In this document: piece by piece, positions 1 through 13,100 of the stretch
How positions within the stretch are numbered: the first letter of the stretch is position 1
Layout of the letters: each line of letters opens with the position of its first letter
Assembly (NCBI GenBank): GCA_028023455.1
Contig: JAQFVV010006197.1
Span: forward strand, 16,427,254 to 16,491,253
From: Epiperipatus broadwayi
Taxonomy: Eukaryota > Onychophora > Udeonychophora > Euonychophora > Peripatidae
Direction: 5' to 3'
DNA length: 64,000 bases
Notes under the pieces: model-generated
Databases searched by the model: none
The model's input: only the letters and a program-made list of their open reading frames with translations
Told to the model about the DNA's origin: nothing
Program-made: the position numbers and the translations under genes

Positions 1-170
1 TTACAGTCAAATATCAGCCTTTCACGCTAATTGTGCATACGCTTTGTGAGTGTTAATAATAAATGAATACTTTCTCACCAATACAAGATATAGTATTTAT
101 GCAGGAATAAAAGGAATCCTCTTATTCCTACGACTCAAACGCTTATATATGAGCAAATCTGAAAATGTGT
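1..170. repeat. Fold-back repeat family member, cut by window edge
   Basis: Shares the order of words found at 61,036-61,210: a TGTGCAT/TGCACATGCGCTTT-like block, then AATAAATGAATACT, then ACAAGATATAGTAT, then AAACG and TATATGAGCAAATCT. It is a diverged single arm of the palindromic family also seen at 31,381-31,591 and 61,036-61,880. The left part may lie outside the window. Confidence 0.6.
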
Positions 171-289
171 TTTACTAATTGTTAGCTAATGAAAGAAAAG
201 AATTATACTAGCGAAACGATCCTTAAAAATATGATCTATTAGTGTCTACATATGAATTTAAGACTTAGATAATTAATAGAAAAACAATA

Positions 290-615
290 CAAATGCTGCA
301 GACCACATAGCGAAATATGGAGAAATGTATGTTGGATTAACAAAGAGAAATCAAAAACAGAATACATGGATATTACAGACATTACTGATGTTGATGAAAG
401 CTCAAATGGAATTGAATTGGATATAATTCTAGAAAAAATGGCTATAGAAGAATAATTGAAGCCTTAAACTGAATCCCAAGAGATTGTAAAAAGGTTAAAA
501 AACCAATATATGATATAGATCTAATCTATTAGAACATTTTGGAAAAGAAAAGTTACAAATCAAAGAAACTAGACTAAACATAGAGAAACCTTCATCTTGC
601 AATGGCTTGATAAAA
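290..615 (+). pseudogene. 3' fragment of an RTE-like retrotransposon
   Basis: Aligns by eye with the 3' end of the RTE-like copy at 10,895-11,240: the words 'cagaccacatagcgaaatat', 'atgtatgttggattaacaa' and 'gaatcccaagagattgtaaa' match in the same order, and both end with 'accttcatc(c/t)tgca'. Heavily mutated and 5'-truncated. It lies in the intron after exon 7 of the helicase gene, antisense to it. Confidence 0.65.
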
Positions 616-1095
616 TATACAAAAATAAAATCTATAAATATTAATTATAGCTAGTTTATGAAATTTATGCCACCCCTAGTAACATTTTCAATTAGAATTT
701 AAATTAGCATCTAAATTACAAAATGTTGTATGCAATAACACAATTTAACATTTATTTATAAAATGTCTCCGTTTGTGTTTTTTTTTTTAAATCATTCTCC
801 ATCTGTAATATATATATATGAGATCTAGTGTTGTATCAACATCATAAAATAAAAACCAATTCTTACATTTCTAATATGTCCGATTTTTATCATGATTCAT
901 CCATCAATGCTAAATTTTTCTTAAGAAGAAAAAAAAATCTATTTTTAATAACACATTTTTTTAAGGCTTTTATTCTTTCTCCCCCACTCTTTATCTCCCT
1001 AAATATTTTAATTGACTGTAAATAATATATCTATAAACTAATAATCTATTTATCTATTTCACACATTCAATGGATAAATGCTGTAAAATACTTAC

Positions 1096-1170
1096 TTGAG
1101 AATATCTTGTTTTATTTGTCCACTTTTGTTCTGAGCTGATCCCAAAAAACAAGCAGAAATATTTATTAAG
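1096..1170 (-). CDS. WRN: Helicase gene exon 7
   Basis: Acceptor TTTTAG precedes CTTAATAAATATT and donor GTAAGT follows CTCAA. The 75 bp encode the rest of D224 plus L225-L248, including [10 protein letters not shown], which matches the conserved segment after motif Ia in WRN helicases. It ends in phase 2. The next exon is outside the window. Confidence 0.88.
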
Positions 1171-4100
1171 CTAAAAGAAAAATAAATATATTTAATTTCA
1201 TTATTATTATTAAATATTGCCGACATTAGTTTCATAAATATAAACAAAAAATCTATTAGTAGCAGGACCTATATAAAGACTTGTAAATTATAATTTTGAT
1301 TTTAGTAATACATTTTTGTATAGATAAAAAAAAATAGGGTAGATTCATTTTGTAAAAAAATACTATTTCAAATAATATACAGCCAGGATTAAAATTCTTA
1401 GATTCTGTATTATATATCTTTGTAATGTGTCCATTGTATTAGTATAAAAATCTTTAATAATAATGGTTATCCTAATTCACGTTTTTAAAAAGAACAATAA
1501 CTATTTTGAAAAAAAGTTTATAATATTTTTTTTTCTAATCTGTTCAATGATAAAGTTTTTCTTCATTTAGAAAAGCTTTTTGCTCAATTTTCTATTTTTT
1601 ACTTGAGTTGAAATGGGGAATTAAGTCATTGCATTTCTATTTTTTTTTATCTGTTTACTGAAAACATCAATTTTAATATAACAGCATTTATATTTATTTT
1701 ATTTTTATTTTTTTATTAAAAATAATTCTACAGTTTGAAATTTATTCTTTTATGATTTCTTTGTTTCAGAAATTATGAAATACAATAATCGAAAATATTT
1801 ATCTCTTTTCATTTCATTATTAAAATTTTACATACAGACAAAAAATAAAAATAAAAAACTCTGCTGTACTTATAACTGTAGCAAGAATATTTCATCTCAA
1901 CAGATTTATAGGTGCAGCAATTATAGTACAGAAACATTTTTTATATAATAAAATAGTAGTAAATAAATTCAATATGTTTATAATTAGAAATATCATTTGC
2001 TTCTTTAAAAAAAAGTTTTGTCATAAGAACTTTTACTGCAAATTTAAGATATAATAATAAAAAAAATTACATCAATAACATTTTTTTATTTAAACAATAC
2101 TATTTATAATAATTAAATATTATTTAATTGTAATAAGTTATACTTAAAGAGACTTTAAGTCTTAAAAACAAAGTTATGGAAACCATGAGTTAACATCCAC
2201 AACTGTGACACTGTTCCATCACAGATGAAGACTGCATCATAGTACAATCAAATTTTTGTTTTTAGTCAGCACAATGACACATATCTGATTAATCCAGATT
2301 TTAGTTGGAACTTTTACTCTCCATCTACTAATAACTGGATACCCATTACCAATCACTAGTTGACAATTAATAGATTGACTATGGACTATCTAACTGAAAA
2401 AAATAAACCTGAGACTATTTGCAACCATAAAAAATTTCAAATTCATCTAGCCTGGGCTCAAATCTCAGATCATGGGCAAAGCAGTTGAATGCCTAAACCA
2501 GCCATAATCCTTCCCCCCCCCCCCAGCCTATATACATTTATTTGCCACATCAAGCAGGTCACAACATACTATATCAGTGGTTGGCAACCAGTTGATATCT
2601 GAAAAAAATGTCTGACTTTTCAATTCATGCATGCCACAGCTTGTAGACCACTGTACAATAACTTATAATTAACAGGTTAATAAGACATTAAAAACCTTTT
2701 CTTCATCCAAACATTTATTTAAATATTAATGTGATTATTGATATTGAGACAAATTTTTAACAATTTAGAGAAATCAGGATTATAAGTACTACATGCTAAT
2801 CTTAATACATCATCAAGGTGTGAATCAGTAAGTCTGTTTCAATATATGTATGTTCTTCACATATTTAATTTTTGAATAAGATGATTCACAAAGATATATC
2901 AATGTGAACAACACTGATGCACACTTTTTGATAGTTTTATACTTTTCAGGCCCTAATTTCCAAAATCCATATACTCCTTTCCCTCTCCTCTTTCTTTAAA
3001 AATGACCTCCAAATTCATGTTATTTTTATATTCAACAAATAGTCTAACATAAACATGTTCAAATGCAGCTAATTGTGAAATAGTTGCTATTTCTAAATGA
3101 CAGGAATTTTCTATAAGTAAGAGACAATTCTTAATATTTCTTAAATCTTGAAATCTGCTTTTAAATTCATTCAATAAAATAACTAAATAATTTGAAATGA
3201 TGATATAGGTTTCTGAAAAATGTCAATACCATCTTGTTTAGCTTTTGTTAACGATGGGAAATGATCAAGCATTTGTTTTTGTATCTCTTTGTAATAAATA
3301 TTTAATTTTTCTTCAAATGAATACTCTATTTGCCATTTGCGAAATAATTTTATTTTTACCATGTAAACTAATATTAAGTTCACAAAGCTTAATTGACACT
3401 GTGATGTCACATAAAAAAATTAAAAGTTACCACCATCCATCATTGTCAAGCTCATTATAAATTTTATTGTTTTCTTGTAAGAATGAAATAATTTCATGCT
3501 ATAATGAAAAAAAGCAATTTAAAACTTTATCTCTACTTAAACCAATGGATCGAAGTATGCAAAAGTAAATTGCCATAATTACTATTTATTTTTTCCAAAA
3601 GATTTTTAAATTTTCTATGGTTCAATTCTCGGCTTGAATATACTTCACAATGTTTATGACGGTTTTCATCAGAACATCTAGTTCTTTTACGAATATATGT
3701 GCTCTCAAATTTTCTTGGTGAATTAAAAAAATGATCCAAAACTTTATCTCTGCTTAGTCATTGCACCGAAGTATGCAAAAGTAAAACGCCATAATTACTA
3801 TTTATTTCTTCCATAAGATTTTAAATTTTCTGTGATTCAATTCTCAGCTTGAATATAATTCACAATATTGTTTTTTATCACATGTACTTCTTTTATGGAT
3901 ATATGTGCTCACAAGTTTCTTGGTGAATGAAACTGTGAAGTGATAAGAGATTTCTTAAATTGTATTTCCTTTTTAAATAAATTATTTTTCCGATCTTATC
4001 ATTGAAAGATATCCATCAGTGCACATGGAAATAATTTTATTTCAATATTATTATTCTCCAGAAAGTACTAATATTTTCAAAAAAATCACTACCTCTGGAA

Positions 4101-7100
4101 CCTTCATAGGGAAGAATTGAATTCTGTTCAGTACAATATCTGATAAAAATGGCACATTGTGATGTTGCTGAAATGTCAGTACTAGAATCAACAGCCAAAG
4201 TAAAATATTTGCAATTTTTCAAATCTTCTATTAAGTTATCAAAAATATGTTTTGCAATATCTTCAATGCATCTAATGCAGGTAGAATCTGAGAGTAATAG
4301 TTTCTTAATTTCTAATATTATTTGGTTTTTATTGTTAAATTTATCCAATACATTGTTAAATTGATCCAATACGTTGGGAAAATATAGGAAAGATTCTTTC
4401 ACAACTTTAGCATCAGCAAATGGTTTCATATTTTTGCCAAGTATGTAACAAATTTCACGATTCTTTTGTCATCACTACTTCTTATGAAATCACCATTGAT
4501 ATAAGACATTGTTACTGTTATAATGATTTCTTAAAAAAAGCTAATTTTTCACTTTTTATTAAAGACCCATGAAAAAAAATGTCATTAAATGATTTATGAT
4601 TGATGGAATAATGACAATCAGTGTTATATTTTTTTTAAATGATACTTTCTCGACAAATCAAACACGTTGTTGAACCTTTGTTATTTAGCACAATAAAATA
4701 TTCCTCTTCCCACTTATTTTCATCATATATTTTTCGTTTGTTATTTTAAGACATCATTATGGGTGTTTAAATTATTGTGCGATATAAAATAGTACTTTAC
4801 AAAACAACTACAAAGTTTTTCAAATCAATTATGACAATCAGGTCATATCTCATCTTGCCTTTAAATAATGGACTAGTCCAGATTCCATCTTATAAACATA
4901 TTTTATGCACCTGTGTTTATATTAAAAACACAACAGATTTGTACAATTACGACCAGATACTGACCACTAATATTATTACCAGATCAATAAAAAAATCAAA
5001 ATCAAATGCAAATGGTTACTTGTTAACAATATAAGCAGGTTCTTCCCTTCCTTGGTTGTTTAGATCTGTGAATGTAAAAAATTGACAGCTAACCTTATTA
5101 GTGCATCAATAAAAAAAATTTTAAAAAAAAATTTCCAGTGGTTATTCATTAATTATGAGGAGTGGAAATTCTTTTTCTGTCATTGCAGAAAGAGAAAAGT
5201 AAGCATCTGATAATCATCAATCAAGTATTGGGTCACAGACTGAGTGTGGCTGCCATAAACTATTATTGCTGTTAATAATTGAAGTAAAAAATAAACATTG
5301 TTGCTAATAAAATGTTTAATGTAGTCACTTAATTATTATAGATAACTAATATTTATAGCTGAAATCATATTCTTAGTATTGTCTGTAATAATATTTTACC
5401 TTGATTTACTAATTGAATAAATAAAAATTGAAAAAAAAAAAAGAATAATTTTCTGCAATTATCTAAATCATAGTGATTAAACACACACAAAAAACCCCAT
5501 TACAATCATTAAGTATTTCTTAAATTTGACAATTAAAAATTTCTAAAAATAAAATAAATGCTTAAATATCAATTATTAATTATGTTCTGTCAAACAATCT
5601 TTCAATGTAATCGCTAATACCACAATAAAAATCTATGACTATCATTTAATTTATAAATCTTACATAATAAAAATAAATAAATAAATTACACTAACTCAAG
5701 TGCCATCACTTGATCTTCCATTAAAGAAATAAGAGGAGAAATTATAATAGCTGTAGATGAAGCAAAAACAGGTGGGTATTGATAGCATAAGCTTTTTCCA
5801 TAACCTTAAAAACAAAAAAATAAATTATTCAAATAAACAAATATAGTAAAAAAATATATATTGATTGTAAAAAACATAATCAATTCAAAAAATATCATAA
5901 ATTTACAGTCGACATTAAAACAAATTATACTTTATCTTAACATTAGATTTGAACAATATAGCTGGCATTCTGTCAGATAAGAAAAAAATTTTATGTAAAA
6001 AAAAAATTAAACAAGATTTTTGGTTATTGTTTCTGTTTTTTTCTTTTATTCCATTACATAGTTATATCATATCGAATATTACTTTCTTAAAAATAAGTTT
6101 TAAAGTCATTCACTTATCAGATAGTTTTTTCAAATAGCATTTTAGCAAACATATGCTTGACAAGAGAATAATGTATGTATATAGATACATATATATATAT
6201 ACACAATATGTATGTGATAAAAATAATTTAAGCAATCATGTCAAGCAATACAAGGATGCACCCAAAAAAAGCTGGAATTTTATAATAAAAAATTGTTTAT
6301 TTATTTTTAAGTGTTACAAATTTCATCGCTTTCAAATTATTGATTATATAATTGAGTATACTCGTCTACATAGGCATATTTCCTTTTAATATCAAGTTAT
6401 TTCTATCAAAAGCACTCCAACCAAGTTTAATTGTATGATTAATTTCATCCATTATGTTTCCATCTATATTAATAATCTGACCAAGGTATTTCTAACTGCT
6501 AACTTCTTCTAATTCATCATAATCAATCTTTATTTTCATATTTTGAGAAAATCTATTACACATTACTTTAGTCTTTTTAACATTTATCTTTAGTCCTACT
6601 TCCCTACTTTCATCTGATAACTCCTGCAACATTTCCTGTAACTCTAAAGGATTATTTGCAAAAACAACTACATCATCTGCAAAATCTAAATGACTTAAAT
6701 AATCTCCATTTACTTTCATTCCTTTAGCTTCCCATTTTAATCCACAAAATACTTCTTGCAGCACTGCTGTAAAAAGTTTTGGAGATATGGAGTCACCCTG
6801 TCTTACACCTTTTTCAATGTTGATTTTCCTACTATCATTATGTAATCTAATTGTTGCTCTTGCATTTTTATAAATATTCTTTGAAATATGACAATATCCT
6901 GGATCTACACCTTGATGATCCAATGCTTTAATCACTGAAGAAATGTTTATAGAATCAAATACCTTTTCATAGTCTACAAATAATCCTAAGCATAATGGCA
7001 ACTCATATTCATTTGTCCTTTCTATAATTTCTCTCAATACCTGGATATGATCTACTGTACTAAAACTATTTTTAAATCCAGCTTGTTCTCTTGGTTGATG

Positions 7101-10100
7101 GAAATCCAGTGTTTTCTGTAGACAAGTTGTAATTATCTTAGTAAAAATTTTGTATAAAACTGATAAAAGACTGATAGGTCTGTAATTTCTAATATCTTCT
7201 TTATCACCTTTTTTAAATATTAATATTGATACTGCATTCTTCCAATCATCCGGTACATCTTTATCATTTAGACATTTGGTATATAACTTTGCTAAAAAAA
7301 TTTCTATTTCTTCACCTGCTTCTTTTAATATATCAATTATAATACCATCATTACCTGGAGCCTTCCCTTTCTTCATAAATTTAATTACATGTCTCACTTC
7401 CTCATTCAAAACTCTAGGCAATTCGGAAGATATAATAGGTATAGGATGCACTTGTTCTTTATTACTATATAATTCTTCATAAAAGTCTTCTACACATTTT
7501 ATGATGTCATCTCTCTTTTTAGTAATAATTCCATCTTTTTTTCTTATTGCACATATAAATTTCCTACCAATACCAAAATGTTGTTTTACAGTCTTTAGAC
7601 TTTTATTCTCTTCTACAGCTTTCCTTGCTAGTTCACAATTATACTTTCTTATATCATTTTCAACTCTTTTCTGCCCCATTTTACAAAATTCAAGATATTC
7701 AATCCTTTTTAATGCATCATTTTTGTATATCTTCATATTTCTTCTTTTCTTCATAAATTCTCTAGTCTCAGTAGAAATTTTATTGGTCAATTGCTGCTTT
7801 TTTCTACCAGCTATCTTTGTTGTAGTTTTTAAAAGCGTATCAGTTATTTTCATATTAATTTCATTCAAATCTGAATCATGTTCAAAATCTACTAATACTT
7901 GAAACCAATTTGTAAGTTCTAATTTAAATTCATTAGAATGTTTCTAGAGATTAGGAATATCAACTGTAAATATTGTTTTTCTTAATAATTTTTGTCTCTC
8001 TAGTTTTGCATTAACATGTATCCTACATCTTACTAATCGATGATCACTTCCTGTGTTAAATTTATTAAGAACATTACAATCTTGAAATATGTATTTTCTG
8101 TTAGTCAAAATACAATCCAATTCTGCTGTACATTCATTTGGATGCTTCCATGTCAATTTCCTTTTAACATTTTTCTCAAAAAAGAATTCATAATATAAAG
8201 TTTTTCTTTTTCTGCAAACTCCACAAGTCTATGTCCTCTCTCATTTCTATTACCATAACCAAAATTACCTATAGCATTTTCATCTTTCATTTGTTTACCA
8301 ATTCTAGCATTAAAGTCTCCCATAACAATTTTAAAATTATTATTATGAACTAAATCTGAGAGAAAAATGCCATTTGCATAAAAAAAAAAAAAAAAAATTG
8401 CGTTGTTTTGATTTTGTACTTCATTCACCACGCATTTTAGGAATGTGGCTAATTTAACATTTCAATTAAACCACTCACACACTTGTTTTTCTGAGAGCAA
8501 TCTGTTTCAAGAATTGCACCTGTTTTCCCTGATGTCTTCTGTAAACAAAAACAGAATTTTACATTATTCGAAGTTTTCAGTCATAAAAATTGCCAAATAT
8601 GTGAAATGCATTTCACAAAAAAGGTGCACCATGATTTCACACAGCGATATCATTTGGAAGATTCATGGAGAAGAGTTCCTGCAAAAAAGTATGTAACAGC
8701 AGAAGCATATATTACAACAAGTGTGCAAACCAGAGAACAATTCGGTTACTTTTGGATAAACCATTAAACATCACATGATCACTATTTTTTTATGCTAGCA
8801 CATTACTGTTATTAAAATAGGCAAAACTCTCCATACAGTAGTGCCACTCAGTGCCAACCAGAGTAATCAATGGATACTAGAAGGCTTGTGTATGAAATCC
8901 CCGTCTAGTGCCTACTCATCCAATATCCCCAGACTAGCTTCTGGCTTGTGGCCTTCGTCAGTGAGGAGCTTTGGATCTGAGAGCACTGCACCTAGATCTT
9001 AGGTAATTTTGGTTATGGTAATAGAAATGAGATAGGATATAGACTTGTGGAGTTTGCAGAAAAAGAAAAATGTTAAAAGAAAATGGACATGGAAGCATCC
9101 AAATGAAGGTACAGCAGAATTGGATTATATTTTGACTAACAAAAAATACATATTTCAAGATTGTAATGTTCTTAATAAATTTAACACAGGAAGTGATCAT
9201 CGATTAATAAGATGTAAGATACGTGTTAATACAAAACTAGAGAAAAAAAAATTATTAAGAAAAACAATATTTAGAGTTGATATTCCTAATCTTCAGAAAC
9301 ATTCTAATGAATTTAAATTAAAACTTACAAATCGGTTGCAAGTATTAATAGATTTTGAACATGATTCAGATTTGAATGAAATTAATATGAAAATAACTGA
9401 TACACTTTTAAAAACTGCAACAAAGATAGCTGGTAGAAAAAAGCAGCAATTGACCAATAAAATTTCTACTGAGACTAGAGAAATTATGAAGAAAAAAAGG
9501 AATATGAAGATAAACAAAAATGGTGCATTAAAAAGGATTGAATATCTCGAATTTTGTAAAATGGTGCGGAAAAGAGTTGAAAATGATATAAGAAAGTATA
9601 ACTGTGAACTAGCAAAGAAAGCTGTAGAAGAAAATAAAAGTCACAAGAATGTAAAACAACATTTCGGTATTGATAGGCAATTTACATCTGCAATAAGAAA
9701 AAAAGATGGAATTATTATTAAAAAGAGAGATGACATCATGAAATGGGTAGAAGACTTTTATCAAGAATTATATAGTAAAGAAAAGTACCTCCTATATCTA
9801 TTACGTCTTCTGAATTGCCCAGAATTTTAAATAAAGAAGTGAGACATGCAATTAAATGTATGAAGAAAGGAAAGGCTCCAAGTAATGATGGAATTATAAT
9901 TGATATATTAAAAAAAGCAGGTGAAGGAATAGAATTTTTTTTAGCAAAGTTATATACCAAATGTCTAAATGATAAAGATGTACCAGATGATTGGAAGAAT
10001 GCAGTAATAATATTAATATTTAAAAAAGGTGATAAAGAAGATATTAGAAATTACAGACCTATCAGCCTTTTATCAGTTTTATACAAAATTTTTACCGAGA

Positions 10101-13100
10101 TAATTACAACTCGTCTACAGAGAACATTGGATTTCCACCAACCAAGAGAACAAGCTGGATTTAAAAGTGGTTTTAGTACAGTAGATCATATCCAGGCATT
10201 GAGAAAAGTTATAGAAAGGACAAATGAATATGAGTTGTCATTATGTTTTGGATTTGTAAATTAAGAAAAGGCATTTGGTTCTATAAACATTTCTTCAGTG
10301 ATTAAAGCACTGAATCTAGATATAGATCCAGGATATTGTCATATTTTAAAAAATATTTATAAAAATGCAACAGCAACAATTAGATTACATAATGATACTG
10401 GGAAAGTCAACATTGAGAAGGTTGTAAGACAAGGTGACTCCATTTCTCCAAAACTTTTTACAGTAGTGCTGCAAAAAGTATTTTGTGGATTAAAATGGGA
10501 AGCTAAAGGAGTGAAAGTAAATGGAGATTATTTAAGTCATTTAGATTTTGCAGATGATGTAGTTGTTTTTGCAAATAATGTTTCAGAGCTGCAGGAAATG
10601 TTGCAGGAGTTATCAGATGAAAGTAGGACTAAAGATAAATGTTAAAAAGACTAAAGTAATCTTTAATCGATTTGCTTAAAATATGAAAATAAAGATTGAT
10701 TATGATGAATTAGAAGAAGTTAACAGTTGGATGAAATTAATAATAAACTTGGTTGGAGTGCTTTTGGTAGAAATAACTTGATACTAAAAGGAAATATGCC
10801 TATATGTTTGAAAAGGAAGGTTTTTAAAAAATGTGTTCTACACGTTCTTACTTATGGATCTCAGACTTGGACACTTAATAGAAGGCAATACAGAGACTTC
10901 AGACCATTCAAAGAAGTACGGAGAGATGCATGTTGGGAGTAACAAGAAGAGATCGAAAACACAATGTATAGATAAGAGAACAAACAGGTGTTACTGACCT
11001 CATTGAAAAAATTAAAAGATTGAAGTGGATTTGGGCTGGACATATTGCTAGAAGAGATGATAATCGATGGACAATTGAAATCTTTAACTGGATTCCAAGA
11101 GATTGTAAAGGACCCACAAAGAGACCATATGTGTTTCGGATGGATGAAATAAGCAAGTGTGCAGGAGTGATGTGGAGAAGAGAAACAAAAGATCGGATAA
11201 GATGGATTGAACTTGGAGAGACTTTCATCCTGCAGTGGATTGATAATGGTTGATGATGATGATGATATATATTAACAAATAGTAATTATAGAATTTTCAG
11301 CTATATAAAAGCAGCTTTTTTCATTTCATCAATGACACTGAAGTAGAACATGATTCTTCAAAAATGATGAATTTTAAACTAGATATTTGATAGGTTATTA
11401 ATTAGTTGCTCTAATGATTTATGTATGTAAAATTTTACTATTATCAAAAATTTCACTTTTGACATTAAAATTTTACATGAAGAAAAGAATGATGGAAAAA
11501 AAAAAGATTAAAAAAACAATATTCATTGACCTAAGAAATAAATAAAAATCAGTTAAATATTTAGTTTGAAAATCAGCCATGATTAGAAATCACATGACTA
11601 ACTTCATTTCATTTAAAAAATTTAAAATTTTATACATTTGTTTAAAAAAACTGCAATTATGTAACTGAAATATTTCTCTTAATATATAATTTTTTTTAAA
11701 TTGTATTTTAATTTCTATCAAATTTCATTAAATCTTTATTATTAAAAAAAAAAAATCCCTTTTTAAATAAACTATTAATAACTCATAATATCAAAATGTA
11801 TAAAAATAATTAAGATATATTATATATGGATTTTACTTGGGAAATTAAGTACTACCAGAGAGCAAGTTCAATGTTTTAAAAAAGATCTTTAAGAGTTACT
11901 ATGATTAAGAAATAATACATAGGAATTGGAAAATTGTATAATATAACATTTTCCAAAATAATATACTTATATTATATGGCAAATATTATATTACATAATT
12001 AAGACAATATTAGTTACAACACACAAAAAAAAAAATTTTTATTCTAATAATTACCAGTAGACATGATAACACAAACGTCTCTTTTTTCATTTAAAATAGT
12101 ACTTATAATTTTCCACTGCAAACTAAATTAAAAAAAAAAATACACAATTACTAAATAAATTTAATTAAAATCATTTTAAAAAAATAAAATCTTTTTATAT
12201 GATAGTACTTACGGCCGAAAATTTGCATGACCAAATGATTGCCGTAAAACATCTAAATAACGTTTTTCAGGTTGAACTGATCCTGCAATGTATGTGCAAT
12301 ATTTTCATTATTGCAAAACACAATATATATATAATATAACAATGTTATTTCATACAATACAGAATACAAATGAATAATAATAGATTAATAACAAAATTTC
12401 CATAGTATATTAAAGTATGACTAACAAAATTACTGGCAATGTAAAAAGTAACATATTAAAGTTTCTCAAAAAATCCTTGAAAAATTATTTGTACAGTATA
12501 TTTTAATTTATGTAATATTTTGACAGGAATATTTTAAAACCAACTACTTTTGTTTTTATTTATTTATAAAAAAAGAGATATAAAACATTTATTTGGTTTC
12601 CCAATTTAACACACAAAAAAAAATTGTTTAGAAATAAATACAATATTCCTTACAAATTTAATGTTATCAGAAAAAAAATCTGTGCACAAATGTAGTTAAT
12701 AAAATAAAATCATTAAACGTACTATTAATAAAAATAAAAAAAATTAATCTATTTTATCTTGATTATCATATTTAAAAAGTAAACTTTGCTAATTCAAAAA
12801 TAAATTACATATTTTAGTCTGTAACTTATAAAATTATGATATACACTCCATTTTTCAGATCCACAAAAATGAATTTTTTAAACTAAAGAAAAACATATGA
12901 CTATTCCTTATATCACAACTTCCATTTATCCTTTCTATAATAAAACAAACACTTTTATAAAAATATTTTATTTTAATTTATACCTTTGCTTTTTGAAATC
13001 AATAAAACAAATATTAATTTTTATTTCTATTTTTAAATATCTCTCCAATTTCAATTTTATCTCTCATCACTTTACTATCCTTAAATGTAAAGTATTTCTC

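Larger units (their letters stand above)
1171..5695 (-). other. Intron 6 of the helicase gene
   Basis: Donor GTTAGT (slightly weak) at 5,695 and acceptor TTTTAG at 1,171. It contains the hAT relic at 2,575-4,757. The parts 1,171-2,570 and 4,760-5,690 are AT-rich sequence with homopolymer runs in which I see no gene; a run of 12 Cs sits near 2,513. Confidence 0.8.

Noticed and set aside
828-1025. 65-codon ORF near the left edge
   Set aside because: Low-complexity AT-driven frame with no motif; it lies in an intron of the helicase gene.
7276-7902. ORFs on the plus strand (7,276-7,482; 7,501-7,902) opposite the RTE-like reverse transcriptase
   Set aside because: Antisense shadows of the RT frame, with phenylalanine/isoleucine/serine-rich composition.
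8445-8696. 83-codon plus-strand ORF
   Set aside because: No domain recognised; lies between two transposon relics with no splice or promoter context.
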